Source: CAZAYP01 sp964489425 [NCBI: uncultured Verrucomicrobiota bacterium]
Lineage (GTDB): Bacteria > Verrucomicrobiota > Kiritimatiellia > RZYC01
Assembly (NCBI GenBank): GCA_964489425.1
Contig: CAZAYP010000025.1
Span: 1 to 64,000, forward strand
Direction of reading: 5' to 3'
Length of the DNA stretch: 64,000 nucleotides
Positions 18,635 to 28,649 of this stretch are shown here, piece by piece. The notes under the pieces are model-generated. The model was not told the DNA's origin and ran no database searches. It saw nothing but the letters and a program-made list of their open reading frames with translations. How positions within the stretch are numbered: the first letter of the stretch is position 1; each line of letters opens with the position of its first letter. The position numbers and the translations under genes were made by a program.

Positions 18635-18728
18635 GGATTGGGCCCTATGCAACGGGAACGGACGAACTCCGTCAGGATCGGAAGATAGCAGCGGTAAGTC
18701 ATGCGTCCCGGGTGCCGTAGGTCAACCT
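18635..18728 (+). ncRNA. ffs: Signal recognition particle RNA (small bacterial type)
   Basis: The conserved Ffh-binding hairpin is present: GTCAGGATCGGAAGATAGCA followed by GCGGTAAGTC, with the GGAA tetraloop and asymmetric loop of domain IV. Flanking arms pair: CCTATG...CGGGAACGGACGA with the complementary TCATGCGTCCCGGGTGCCGTAGG side. The ends are approximate, within about 10 nt. It lies 66 nt before dnaX, the same neighbour order (SRP RNA-dnaX-ybaB-recR) seen in several bacterial groups. Confidence 0.92.
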
Positions 18729-18793
18729 GGTGCAAGTCCTGGTGGGACAGGTTCCGATATTTTCCCGCCGGACGGGATCGCAGGTGACGGACC

Positions 18794-20548
18794 ATGGATA
18801 AGAAAGCCGAATACCAGGTGCTGGCGCGCAAGTGGCGGCCGCAGCAGTTCGCCGACGTGGTGGGCCAGGAGCATGTCGCGCGGACGCTGCAGAACGCCAT
18901 CGCCACCGGCCGCGTGGCGCACGCCTACCTGCTGGTGGGCCCGCGCGGCGTGGGTAAAACTTCCTCCGCCCGCATCCTGGCCAAGGCGCTCAACTGCCGC
19001 CAGGGCCCCACCGCCACCCCCTGCGACCAGTGCGACTCGTGCCGCGAGATCATGGCCGGCAACAATCTCGACGTGCTCGAAATCGACGCCGCCTCCAACA
19101 CCGGCGTGGACAACGTGCGGGAGCTGCGCGACAACGTCCGCTTCGCCCCCAGCCGCGGCCCGTACAAGGTGTACATCATCGACGAAGTCCACATGCTCAG
19201 CAACGCGGCGTTCAACGCCCTGCTCAAGACCCTCGAAGAGCCGCCGCGCCACGTGAAGTTCATCTTCGCCACCACCGAGCCGCAGAAAGTGCCGGCCACG
19301 ATCCTCTCGCGCTGCCAGCGCTTCGACCTGCGCCCCATCGCCACCCGCGACATCATCGCCCACCTGGGCAAGATCGCCGCCGCCGAAGGCGTGACGATCG
19401 ACGAAAACGCCCTGCTGGCCATTGCCCGCGGCGCGGATGGCGGCATGCGCGACGCCGAGTCCACCATGGACCAGCTCATCGCGTTCAAGGGCAAAACCAT
19501 CCAGGAAGCGGATGTCACGGATGCGTTCGGCCTGGCCGCGCGCGCCATGATCGAGGGCCTGGTGGACGCCATGGTGGCCGGCGACACCCCCGCGGCCCTG
19601 CAGCTCGTGGCCCAGTTGGACGAAAGCGGCAAGGACCTGCCGCGCGTGGTCGTGGACGTGCTCAAGCACCTCCGCAACCTGCTGGTCGTCCTCTACACCG
19701 GCGGCAGCGGCGCCGGCCTGGATCTCTCCGCCGGCCAGATCGAGACGCTCAAGCAGCAAGCCACCCGCGCCGTACCCGCCAACCTCCTGCGCATGGCCGA
19801 TATTTTCAACGAGACCGACCAGCGCCTGCGCTACGCCTTGTCCAAGCGGACCTTGCTGGAGATGGCCGTGATCCGCGCCGCCCACATCGCCTCCATGACC
19901 CCGCTGGACGACGTCCTGCGCGCCGTGGTGGAACTTAGGAACTCGCTGGGCGCGGCCGACCCGGCCGCCATGACGCCTGCGCCGGCCCCGCGGACCATGC
20001 CCCCGCCCCCGGCGCCGACCGCGCCCCTGCCCGCGGCCGTGGATAAAAAAAAAGCCGCCCCCGCTGAGCCACCGCCCGCACCCGCCCATGCCGTGACCGG
20101 CGCGGCGCCGGCCGACGACGTGGCCCGCCTGGCCCAGGCGTGGCACGCCATCCTGGATCGGGTGCACCTCACCGCGCCGCTCCTGCGCACCTGCCTGCTG
20201 GACGCCAAGCCCCTGCGGGTCGATGGCGCGCGCGTGGAGGTGGGGCTGGACCCGCGGTTTGCGGAAAAGACAGACACCATCAACCACGACCGCAACCGCC
20301 GCGCCCTGCGCCAGGAGTTCAGCGCCACCCTGGGCCGGGACATCACGGCCGTCGAGTTTCGTGTCCTGGACGCGCCGGCCGTGGTCCCCGCGGACAAGCC
20401 CCAGGCCCACCACCCGCCGCGGCCGGCCCCGGAGCCGCCCGCGGCCAAGCCGGCCAAGCCCGGCGGCAAGCAACGCCTGGTCCGCGATCCGCTGGTCCGC
20501 AAAGCCATCGAACTGTTCAACGGCGATATCGAAGATATCCGCGAATAA
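18794..20548 (+). CDS. dnaX: DNA polymerase III subunits gamma/tau
   Basis: 584-residue clamp-loader ATPase. Walker A GPRGVGKT at 49-56, zinc-binding cysteines C68, C77, C80 and C83, a Walker B/SRC region with DEVHMLS, and sensor 1 in FIFATTEPQKVPATILSRCQ. Domain III follows to about 370, then a Pro/Ala-rich linker and a C-terminal tau-type region with about 165 residues. The linker is encoded over a run of nine A (codons GAT AAA AAA AAA). A -1 change ends at TGA 20065-20067 and a +1 change at TGA 20094-20096, so a short gamma form of about 425 residues is likely. First gene of dnaX-ybaB-recR. Confidence 0.97.
   Translation: MDKKAEYQVLARKWRPQQFADVVGQEHVARTLQNAIATGRVAHAYLLVGPRGVGKTSSARILAKALNCRQGPTATPCDQCDSCREIMAGNNLDVLEIDAASNTGVDNVRELRDNVRFAPSRGPYKVYIIDEVHMLSNAAFNALLKTLEEPPRHVKFIFATTEPQKVPATILSRCQRFDLRPIATRDIIAHLGKIAAAEGVTIDENALLAIARGADGGMRDAESTMDQLIAFKGKTIQEADVTDAFGLAARAMIEGLVDAMVAGDTPAALQLVAQLDESGKDLPRVVVDVLKHLRNLLVVLYTGGSGAGLDLSAGQIETLKQQATRAVPANLLRMADIFNETDQRLRYALSKRTLLEMAVIRAAHIASMTPLDDVLRAVVELRNSLGAADPAAMTPAPAPRTMPPPPAPTAPLPAAVDKKKAAPAEPPPAPAHAVTGAAPADDVARLAQAWHAILDRVHLTAPLLRTCLLDAKPLRVDGARVEVGLDPRFAEKTDTINHDRNRRALRQEFSATLGRDITAVEFRVLDAPAVVPADKPQAHHPPRPAPEPPAAKPAKPGGKQRLVRDPLVRKAIELFNGDIEDIRE
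20045..20053 (+). promoter_or_regulatory. A9 slippage tract inside dnaX
   Basis: Nine consecutive A residues, the longest in a gene of otherwise very high GC. Both alternative reading frames hit TGA within 12 and 41 nt. Thermus dnaX makes gamma by transcript slippage on A9, and E. coli dnaX uses AAAAAAG for -1 ribosomal shift. No Shine-Dalgarno-like stimulator is visible upstream, so polymerase slippage is the simpler model. Confidence 0.75.
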
Positions 20549-20564
20549 CCCGAGGAGGAATGAC

Positions 20565-20888
20565 ATGGCCAACTTTATGAAGATGATGAAGCAGGCCGCC
20601 AACCTGCAGCAGGACATGCAGCGCGTCCAGGGCGAACTGGCCGGCCGCACCGTGGAGTTTTCCAGCGGCGGCGGCATGGTCAAGGCCGTGGCCCGCGGCG
20701 ACATGTCCCTGGAAAGCATCAAGATCGATCCCCAGGTCGTCAACCCCAACGATGTCGAGATGCTCGAAGACCTCGTGCGGGCCGCCGTGGACGGCGCCCT
20801 GCAGGCTTCCCGCCAGATGGTGGGCGAGGAAATGGCCAAGCTGACCGCCGGCATGGGTCTGCCCGCCGGAATCAAGCTGCCCTTCTGA
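20565..20888 (+). CDS. YbaB/EbfC family nucleoid-associated protein
   Basis: 107 residues, dimeric DNA-binding protein of the YbaB family. It begins MANFMKMMKQAANLQQDMQ and contains TVEFSSGGGMVKAVARGD and LEDLVRAAVDGALQASRQM, ending with GMGLPAGIKLPF as in the family. AGGAGG precedes the ATG. It lies 16 nt after dnaX and 4 nt before recR, the classic order, and is probably co-transcribed with both. Confidence 0.95.
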   Translation: MANFMKMMKQAANLQQDMQRVQGELAGRTVEFSSGGGMVKAVARGDMSLESIKIDPQVVNPNDVEMLEDLVRAAVDGALQASRQMVGEEMAKLTAGMGLPAGIKLPF

Positions 20889-20892
20889 GTTC

Positions 20893-21492
20893 ATGAAGCT
20901 CCCGGACGCCCTCGGCCGCGCGGTGCGGGCCCTGGGCCGGCTGCCGGCGCTGGGCCGGCGCTCGGCCGAGCGGGTCGCCTTTGCCCTGGTGCGCAAGCCG
21001 GCGCTGCGCGACGAACTGCTGCAGGCGTTGCAGGAATTGGCGGCTTCCGTGGGCTGCTGCTCGCGTTGCGGCAGCATCACCGCCCGCGCCGAGGACCCCT
21101 GCGCCATCTGCCAGGACGCCAGCCGCGACGCCGCGCTGCTGTGCGTGGTGGAAGAGCCGGGCGACGTGGTGCTCATGGAACGCGCCGGCAACTACCGCGG
21201 CCGCTACCACGTGCTCATGGGCAAGATCTCGCCCCTGCGCGGCCAGGGACCGGACGAGCTGCGCATCCAGGCGCTCCTCGACCGCATCGCCTCCGGCGAG
21301 GTCCGGGAGGTGCTGCTGGCGCTGGACGCGGACGTGGAAAGCGATGCCACGGCCAGCTATCTGCGCGAGGTCCTGGCCGGTCGCAACGTGCGCGTCAGCC
21401 GCCTGGCCCCCGGCATCCCGGCCGGCAGCGGCATCACCTACGCCGACCCCATCACCCTCGCCCGCGCCATCCAGGGCCGCCACGAGTGGTAG
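20893..21492 (+). CDS. recR: Recombination mediator protein RecR
   Basis: 199 residues. An N-terminal helix-hairpin-helix (about 5-50; LPALGRRSAERVAFAL), a four-cysteine zinc site (C56, C59, C70, C73), a Toprim domain (DVVLMERAGNYRGRYHVL and the acidic LLALDADVESDATASYL) and a C-terminal Walker-B-like region with GIPAGSGITYADPITLA. RecR works with RecO/RecF to load RecA on gapped DNA. Third gene of dnaX-ybaB-recR, starting 4 nt after ybaB. Confidence 0.96.
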   Translation: MKLPDALGRAVRALGRLPALGRRSAERVAFALVRKPALRDELLQALQELAASVGCCSRCGSITARAEDPCAICQDASRDAALLCVVEEPGDVVLMERAGNYRGRYHVLMGKISPLRGQGPDELRIQALLDRIASGEVREVLLALDADVESDATASYLREVLAGRNVRVSRLAPGIPAGSGITYADPITLARAIQGRHEW

Positions 21493-21772
21493 GCCGATCC
21501 TGGCGGCGCGCCCAGCGGTCGCGCCCTATGATTTTGCAACTATGCCCGGACCCTGCGCCCCCCTGCTGACCCTGCGCCCCTGACCCTGCCCCCCCCCCGC
21601 GGCAAATGCCGGCCGGTTCCCGGACGACCCGCACAGGATTGGCCGGCATGCCGCCAAAGCAAGACGCGCTGAAAAATATTTATAAAAAACCGGGAAGAAA
21701 GTCCGGCCGGCCAACGACTGCAAGGATTGGTACGGGGTAGTTTCTTTTATTGCCAAGGAGAAAGGACGCGTC

Positions 21773-24700
21773 ATGAAGACGACATCAGCGGCCGCATGCG
21801 GTCATGGGACGGGAACAGCGGGAACCCGGAAGCACTGGCGATGGCTGGCGCGATCGGGGCTCGGTCTGCTGGCCGGCGGCGTGGCGCTGACCATGCTGGC
21901 CGGCGCTGGGGCGCGGGCGTGGGCGGCGTGCGCGGACAATTTCGCGGCCGAGGAAATCGTGCTGCCGTTCCTGTGCACCGACCTGAACGACTACCAACCG
22001 GGGGCGGTAGTGACGATTTTCGGGGTCGGGTTTGGGCCGGGCGAGGCAGTGGAGCTGGTCGTGGAGCGCGCGGACGGGACCGTGATTCCGGACAACCCGG
22101 CGTACGCACCGTGGCTGGTGGCGGCGGACGCATCCGGGAACTTCGTCGCCCAGTGGCAGGTCGGAATGGACGATTGCCGGGACGGGTTGCTGCGGGTCGT
22201 GGCGATCGGGCTGGATTCGGGGCTGGTGGCGGACACGGTGTTCAGCGACGCGATCAGCCCGGCCATCAGCCTGGCCAGCGCGTGCGGCACTTACGCGCAG
22301 ACCTTCGATTCCCTGGTCAACGCGGGTGCTTCCAGCACGACCCCGCTGGGCTGGGGCCTGGCGGAGTCGGGGAACAACGCCAACACGACCTACACCGCCA
22401 GCACGGGCGGCAACACGGCCGGGGACACCTACAGCTACGGCGCGGCCGGGGTGAACCCCGGGACGGACCGGGCGTTCGGCACGCTCTTGAGCGGCAGCCT
22501 GACGCCCGTGATGGGCGCGGCCTTCCTGAACAACACCGGCGCGGAGATCACGGCGCTGAAAATCTCCTGCGTCGGGGAACAGTGGCGCCTGGGCACGGCT
22601 GGCCGGGCGGACCGGCTGGATTTCCAAATCAACCCCAACGCCGCCACCCTGACCGCAGCCGGGTTCGTGGATGTCAACAGCCTGGATTTTACCACGCCGC
22701 TGACCAGCGGCAACGCTGGCGCGCGTGACGGCAACGCCACGGCCCATCGCACGTGGATCAGTGCGGCCATCACCGGCCTGAGCATCCCCAACGGCCAGGC
22801 GTTCGCCATACGCTGGGTCGACCAGGACGCCACCGGCGCGGACGACGGCCTGGCGATCGACGACTTCACCCTCACCGCCCTGGCCGGCGGCATCGCCGCC
22901 CAGCCGGTTGACCTGGCAGCCTGCCCGGGCGGCTCGGCCGCTTTCGGCGTGGGCGCGCCCGGGGCGGCCAGCTTCGCGTGGCGCAAGCGCGGCAGCGGCT
23001 GGGGCGGCGGCGGCTGGACCATCAACAGCGGCAACGGCGGCCAGTTCGTTGGCAACTCCACCGCCAACAACTCCGGGGACCCGGCCGCCAACGGCGACAA
23101 CGACATCAATAGCGCCGGCGGCAAGGCCTGGGGCCTCTACAACTCCGGCGGCGCAACCACCGAGGCGCTGCGCCCCTTCGCCGCCCCGATCCAGGTGGGC
23201 GAGACCTTCAGCATTGATCTGGACAACGGCAATATCGCCGCCGGCGGCACGGTGGGGTTCGGGCTGCAGAACGCCGCGACCGGCAACCGGCTGGAAGTGT
23301 TCTTCCGCACCGGCGACAGTTACTACACGGTCAGCGACAATGCCGGGCAGGTCAACAACACGGGGATCGGGTTCACGCGCTCAGGCATCAACGTCCGATT
23401 CACCCTGGTTTCGTCCGACACGTACGCGCTCGTGATCCGGCGCTACCGCGACAACGCCACCGCCAGCTTCAGCGGCACGCTGCGCGGCCCGGCCGGCGCG
23501 GCGATTGACCGCCTGCGCCTGTTCAACTCCAGCGCCGGCAGCGGCAGCGGTTGCGACTTCTTTTTCAACAACATCAGCCTCGGCGCCGTGGACGACAACG
23601 CCGCCAACCCGCCCTACGCGCCAGGATGGGGCACGGGCGACGACGGCGGCCAGCGGCCGCTGGCCAATGGCGGCAGCATCGCCGGTGCCGACACCGCCAA
23701 CCTGACCATCAGCCCGGTCGGCGCGGCGCATGCCGGGGCATACGATGTGGTCGTGGGCGGCTGCCAGGAAACCATCTCGCGCGCCGCCGCCCTGACGATC
23801 CAAGCCGACACCACGCCGCCCGCGATCACCGCGTGCCCGGCCGACCAGCCGGCCGCAGCGGGCGCCGGTTGCATGGCCAGCGTCCCGGACTTCGCCGCCG
23901 CCACCGCCGCCAGCGATGACTGTACCCCGGCCGATCAGTTGGTCAAAACCCAGCACCCGGCGGCCGGCACGCTGGTCGGGCCCGGCGTCACCGAGGTCAC
24001 GGTCGTGGTGACAGACGCCGCGGGCAATCAAAGCAGCGCCTGCCGCCCCAAATTCACGGTAAATGACACCGTCCCGCCGACGATCGATTGCCCGGTATTC
24101 CCGCCGCTGCCCGCGGGCGCCAACGGGCTGGCCGTGGTGCCGGAGATGGTCAATCTCGCCGACTCGGCGCTGGATTTCGGGACCCAGGGCGCCGGCAACT
24201 GGTTTTACGGCACGTACTTCGCGTTCGAAGGCAACGAGTTTTACCCGATGCCGTTCTTTGACGGGGCCGTCTGGCGTGGTTACGGTTGTTACGGCACGCC
24301 GTACCTCCACGCCCAGGGCGGCCACCCCGGCGTGGGCGGGTGTGACGCATTCAGCGGGCTGCAGTGGGCCGTGCGCCGCTACGTCGCCGAGGCCAGCGGA
24401 ACCTTCATGGTCAAGGGCGTTTTCAGCGACGACTTGGAGAACAACTGCGGCGACGGGGTCAACCTCCGCATCCGCAAGAACACCGTGAACCTCGATTTCA
24501 ACGTGATGGGAACGGGCCCCGTGGCGTACTGGCACATCAACCCCGGCGACGGGGAGCGCCAGTTCAACCTGGTCGTAACCCTGGCCGCGGGCGACGACCT
24601 CGACTTCTGCATTGACCCATGCTTCGACTGGTCCTGCGATTTCACCCGGTTCAACGTGAACATCCGGCCATTGGTGGTTGACGAGTGCGGCGTGGCACTG

Positions 24701-27700
24701 CCGCCCGCGGCCCCGCCCATGACCCAGAACCCGGCGGCGGGCACCCTCATCGCCGAGCCGACCGAGGTCACCCTCACCGCGACGGACAACGCCGGCAACC
24801 CGGGGAGTTGCACCACCCGGCTGTTGATCAAGGACGCCCTGCCGCCGGTCGCGCGCTGCCGGGACATCACCCGCGCCCTGGCCGGGGCCGCCGTCACCGT
24901 GACCGCGGCCGAGATGGACAACGGCTCCACCGACAACCGGGGCGCGGTCACCCTGGCCCTGCGCCGGGGCGCGGCCACCGCGTTCGGGCCGGCCGTAACA
25001 TTCGATTGCGCCGATGTTGGCGCCCAGCCGGTCGAGGTGCAGGTCACCGACTTGGCCGGCAACACGGCGACCTGCCAGGCCTTGGTGACCGTGCAGGACC
25101 AGGCCCCGCCGCAGATGACGGCCCCGCCGGACCTGACCGTCCAAAGCCGCGACCGGGTGCCGGCCGCGGATTTTGCCGGCGGCACAGCCACGGACAATTG
25201 CGGCGCCCCGGAGATCGCCTGGGCCAGGGACGATGAAAGCCACCCCGGAACGAGCTGCGGCAACGTGATTACCCGCACCTACCGTGCCACAGACCCGGCC
25301 GGCAACGCGGCCGTCTGCACCCAGGTCATCACGCTTGACGACACCACCCCGCCGACCATCACCTGCCCGCCGGACGTGGAGGTCGAATGCGGCGCGCCGC
25401 GTGACCCGGGCCATACCGGCACAGCCATGGCCACGGACAATTCCGACGGCAACGTGGCCGTCAACCACGTTGACAGCGCGGTGACGCCGGCCGCGAACGT
25501 CACCCTCGTGGCCTGGAACTTCCCCCACAGCCCGGACGATGCCGTTGCGGACGGCGGGGTGCCCGGCAACTCGGCCAAGACGATCGCCACGACCGGCGGC
25601 ACCGGGCCGGTCACGTTCGACGTGTCCGGGGCCACGACCATGTCTGCCAGCACAACCGCCTGGGACGACGGGATCGGCACGAAGGCCTGGCTGGTGAGCC
25701 TCGCCACCACCGGCTACCGGGACCTCAAGGTCTTCTCGAAACAACGCAGCTCAAATACCGGGCCGCGCGATTTCAAGCTCCAGTTCAGCCTGGACGGGGC
25801 CGCCTGGGACGACGTAGCCGCCGTGCCGGCCGTGGCCAACTCGTTCGCGGGCGGGACCCTCGCCGGCGTGCCCCTGCCGGCCGAGGCCAACCACCGCGCC
25901 TGCGTGTACCTGCGCTGGGTCATGACCAGCCCGGCCGCGGTCAACGGCGGCGCCGTGGCCAACGGCGGCTCGAGCCGGATGGACGACATCGTGGTCACCG
26001 GCGACGGCAACGGCGCGGACCTTATCGCGCGCACCTGGACGGCGACCGACGCCTGCGGCAACCAGGCGACCTGCGCGCAGAGGATCACCGTGCGCGACAC
26101 CACCGCGCCGGTCTTGACCGGAGTGCCGGCCGACCTGGCGGTGCCGTGCCAGGACGAGGTGCCGCCGGCCGACCCGCGGGCCGTAATCGCGACGGATGCC
26201 TGTGACCCCGGCGTGAGCGTGAGCGTGAGCGACAGCGACGCCGGTGACAACTGCATGCGGGTCATCACCCGCACCTGGACCGCCAGAGACAACCACGGCA
26301 ACACCGCCCAGGCCTCGCAGCGCATCACCGTGGCCGATACCACCCCGCCCGCGGTGGCCCCGCCGCCGGACGTCACGGTGGAGTATCCCGCCGCCACCAG
26401 CCCGGCCGAGCTCGGGACCGCCTCGGCCGGCGACGCCTGCGACGTCCTGGTGGCCTACAAGGTGAACCTGGCCGACGTCAGCCTGGCCGGCTTCAGCGGC
26501 GCAGGCTTCGCGCCCGACCCCGGCCCCGGCCAGCTGGATTCGGACGAATGGTCCACGAGCGGCTGGAGCGACGGCGCGGTGCCATTCGGCGGCACCGGGG
26601 ACAACGGCACGGATTTCGGCCGCGGCACCTCGGGCGGCGACGTGCTCACCGGCGGCATTTACGCCTTCAACGTGGGCGACGGCAACATGGCCCTGGGCAT
26701 CCAGCCATCCACCGGAAACTTCGTCCCGGGCGACCTGATCTTCCGCAAGATTGACAATCCGACCGCCCAGGCCATCACCGTCCTCGACGTGACGTACACA
26801 ATCTACGTGCGCAACAACGAGGCCCGCTCCAGCTCGTTCAATTTCTCCCACTCGCCGGACGGCGTGACTTTCACGGACGAGCGCGCCCTGGACTTCACCT
26901 CGCCCGCGGCGGCGGACGTGCCGGCCGCCTGGGCGGCCCACCCGCGCCGCATCACCCTGCGCGGCCTCAGTATCCCGCCCGGCGGCACTTACTACTTGCG
27001 CTGGACCAGCGCCGATGTGGCGGGCACCGACGCGCGCGACGAGCTGGCGCTCGACGACATCCTCGTCACCAGCGGCCCCAGCCGCCTGGAATACAGCGAC
27101 GCCGAGACCCCCGGCTGCGGCAACACGCGGACCATTGTCCGCACCTGGCGGGTCGGTGACGCCTGCGGCAACATCGGCAGCGCCCAGCAAACCATCAGGG
27201 TCGTAGACACCACCGCCCCGGCGGTCACGGCCATGCCGCCCGACCGCCAGGTCGAGTGCCGCGACGACGTGCCGGTGCCGGATCCCAGCCTCGTGACGGC
27301 CACGGATACCGGCGGCGCCGTGACCGTCACCCACGTGGCCGACGTCTCCGATGGCCGCGCCAACCCCGAGACCATCACCCGCACCTACCGCGCGACCGAC
27401 GCCTGCGGCAACTCCGTGGACGCCGCCCAGGTCATCACGGTCAAAGACACCTTGCCGCCCACCGTCAGCGGGCCGGCCAGCCAAACCGTGGCGGCCAACG
27501 GCAACTGCCAGGCGACCGTGCCCAACCTCGTGCCGGCCGCCCAGGCCGCGGACAACTGCACGCCCGCCGCGGAACTGGTCCTGGCGCAGGATCCGCCCGC
27601 CGGCGCGCTCCTCGGCCTGGGCTCATGGCCCGTGAGGGTCACCGCAACCGACCGGGCCGGCAACCGCGGCGCCTGGACCTGCGCGCTGGTCGTCCAGGCC

Positions 27701-28351
27701 GCGCCCCCGGGTACGGCCGAGTACGCGGCCGACCCGCAGACCATGCTCCTGTGCCATTTCAACGAGGGCCGCGGTACCGTGACCCTGAACTCGGCCAACA
27801 ACCGCAACTGCCAAGTGCGCGGCGCGGCCTGGGCGACCGGCCTGGTCGCGGGCGCCAGCCTGCGCTTCGATGGCGGCGTTACCAAGGGCTACTATACCCA
27901 GGTGGATGCCGGGCCTTTAAGCGTGCTGGGGTCCATGACCGTCGAGGCCGTGATCGAACCCCAGGTTGTTTCCGGCACCCACGCCATCGTGGACAACCTC
28001 TACAACATGGCCCTGTGGATTGAGCGCGGAATATTGAAATTCGGCGTGTTCCACCGGATGAATTACATCACGCCCACGGTCGTCGCATCCCAGGTGCTCC
28101 AGCCCGGGCGGCGGGTGCACGTGGCCGCAGTTTACAACCACGCCACCGGCCGGCACACGCTGTACATCAACGGGCAGCCCGTGGGCAGCGCGGTCCAGAA
28201 AATCAACGATGGCTACTGGCTTGCCAGCCCCGTGCCATTGAGAATCGGCCAGGGCTACCGCGTGGGCGACATGGTGCCGCAGTTCATCGGACGTATTGAC
28301 GAAGTGCGCATCAGCCGGACCGCCCGCGACCTGTCCGGTTGCGGGCCATGA
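21773..28351 (+). CDS. Giant secreted HYR-repeat protein with C-terminal LamG domain
   Basis: 2192 residues. A signal peptide with a long basic n-region is cleaved near AWA (51). Beyond an N-terminal beta-rich part (about 60-660) there are repeated HYR (hyalin-like) units from about residue 679 on, seen by recurring DTTPP, RTYRATDACGN and RTWTATDACGN phrases and paired cysteines. A PA14-like insert (about 800-970; VKGVFSDDLENN) and two further beta-sandwich inserts (about 1240-1400 and 1560-1770) interrupt the repeats. The last 210 residues form a LamG/concanavalin-like domain (LLCHFNEGRGTV, TLYINGQPVGSAV, FIGRIDEVRISR). No sortase, PEP-CTERM or obvious T9SS tail is visible. It is probably a cell-surface adhesin or carbohydrate-binding protein. 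AAGGAG precedes the ATG. Confidence 0.9.
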   Translation: MKTTSAAACGHGTGTAGTRKHWRWLARSGLGLLAGGVALTMLAGAGARAWAACADNFAAEEIVLPFLCTDLNDYQPGAVVTIFGVGFGPGEAVELVVERADGTVIPDNPAYAPWLVAADASGNFVAQWQVGMDDCRDGLLRVVAIGLDSGLVADTVFSDAISPAISLASACGTYAQTFDSLVNAGASSTTPLGWGLAESGNNANTTYTASTGGNTAGDTYSYGAAGVNPGTDRAFGTLLSGSLTPVMGAAFLNNTGAEITALKISCVGEQWRLGTAGRADRLDFQINPNAATLTAAGFVDVNSLDFTTPLTSGNAGARDGNATAHRTWISAAITGLSIPNGQAFAIRWVDQDATGADDGLAIDDFTLTALAGGIAAQPVDLAACPGGSAAFGVGAPGAASFAWRKRGSGWGGGGWTINSGNGGQFVGNSTANNSGDPAANGDNDINSAGGKAWGLYNSGGATTEALRPFAAPIQVGETFSIDLDNGNIAAGGTVGFGLQNAATGNRLEVFFRTGDSYYTVSDNAGQVNNTGIGFTRSGINVRFTLVSSDTYALVIRRYRDNATASFSGTLRGPAGAAIDRLRLFNSSAGSGSGCDFFFNNISLGAVDDNAANPPYAPGWGTGDDGGQRPLANGGSIAGADTANLTISPVGAAHAGAYDVVVGGCQETISRAAALTIQADTTPPAITACPADQPAAAGAGCMASVPDFAAATAASDDCTPADQLVKTQHPAAGTLVGPGVTEVTVVVTDAAGNQSSACRPKFTVNDTVPPTIDCPVFPPLPAGANGLAVVPEMVNLADSALDFGTQGAGNWFYGTYFAFEGNEFYPMPFFDGAVWRGYGCYGTPYLHAQGGHPGVGGCDAFSGLQWAVRRYVAEASGTFMVKGVFSDDLENNCGDGVNLRIRKNTVNLDFNVMGTGPVAYWHINPGDGERQFNLVVTLAAGDDLDFCIDPCFDWSCDFTRFNVNIRPLVVDECGVALPPAAPPMTQNPAAGTLIAEPTEVTLTATDNAGNPGSCTTRLLIKDALPPVARCRDITRALAGAAVTVTAAEMDNGSTDNRGAVTLALRRGAATAFGPAVTFDCADVGAQPVEVQVTDLAGNTATCQALVTVQDQAPPQMTAPPDLTVQSRDRVPAADFAGGTATDNCGAPEIAWARDDESHPGTSCGNVITRTYRATDPAGNAAVCTQVITLDDTTPPTITCPPDVEVECGAPRDPGHTGTAMATDNSDGNVAVNHVDSAVTPAANVTLVAWNFPHSPDDAVADGGVPGNSAKTIATTGGTGPVTFDVSGATTMSASTTAWDDGIGTKAWLVSLATTGYRDLKVFSKQRSSNTGPRDFKLQFSLDGAAWDDVAAVPAVANSFAGGTLAGVPLPAEANHRACVYLRWVMTSPAAVNGGAVANGGSSRMDDIVVTGDGNGADLIARTWTATDACGNQATCAQRITVRDTTAPVLTGVPADLAVPCQDEVPPADPRAVIATDACDPGVSVSVSDSDAGDNCMRVITRTWTARDNHGNTAQASQRITVADTTPPAVAPPPDVTVEYPAATSPAELGTASAGDACDVLVAYKVNLADVSLAGFSGAGFAPDPGPGQLDSDEWSTSGWSDGAVPFGGTGDNGTDFGRGTSGGDVLTGGIYAFNVGDGNMALGIQPSTGNFVPGDLIFRKIDNPTAQAITVLDVTYTIYVRNNEARSSSFNFSHSPDGVTFTDERALDFTSPAAADVPAAWAAHPRRITLRGLSIPPGGTYYLRWTSADVAGTDARDELALDDILVTSGPSRLEYSDAETPGCGNTRTIVRTWRVGDACGNIGSAQQTIRVVDTTAPAVTAMPPDRQVECRDDVPVPDPSLVTATDTGGAVTVTHVADVSDGRANPETITRTYRATDACGNSVDAAQVITVKDTLPPTVSGPASQTVAANGNCQATVPNLVPAAQAADNCTPAAELVLAQDPPAGALLGLGSWPVRVTATDRAGNRGAWTCALVVQAAPPGTAEYAADPQTMLLCHFNEGRGTVTLNSANNRNCQVRGAAWATGLVAGASLRFDGGVTKGYYTQVDAGPLSVLGSMTVEAVIEPQVVSGTHAIVDNLYNMALWIERGILKFGVFHRMNYITPTVVASQVLQPGRRVHVAAVYNHATGRHTLYINGQPVGSAVQKINDGYWLASPVPLRIGQGYRVGDMVPQFIGRIDEVRISRTARDLSGCGP

Positions 28352-28649
28352 CCCACGCCAGACCTTTACGGAATTCATCGCCCGTACCCGTGACGAACTC
28401 ACGGCGCGACTGGAGCGGGCCTTGTGTTGGGCCCTCGAACGCCGTTCGCTCAACTCCCCAACCTGCGCTATCCGGACACTAATTCAGCAAAACCATATAC
28501 TGATTTGCAAATTATTTGTCCGAAAGCATGGCTGGCTGGACGCCTTCAACGGCTCGGTGAGACGCCGCGCCCCACCGGGAGATCTGCGGCCAGGTGGCCA
28601 GGCCTGCGCGTGCCCCTAAAACCGTCCGATAACAAGGCATCTACGGACG
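28352..28649. other. Non-coding stretch after the giant gene
   Basis: No ORF with recognisable content and no clear terminator; the short reading frames are incidental. It leads into the decayed transposase. Confidence 0.6.

Noticed and set aside
21545-21600. C-rich near-repeats (CTGACCCTGCGCCCC-like) upstream of the giant gene
   Set aside because: Short, imperfect and low complexity; no support for a regulatory or mobile role.
25751-27484. 577-codon frame antisense to the HYR protein (and similar ones at 23381-25744)
   Set aside because: They arise from the periodic GC-rich coding of the HYR repeats and have no signals or domains of their own.
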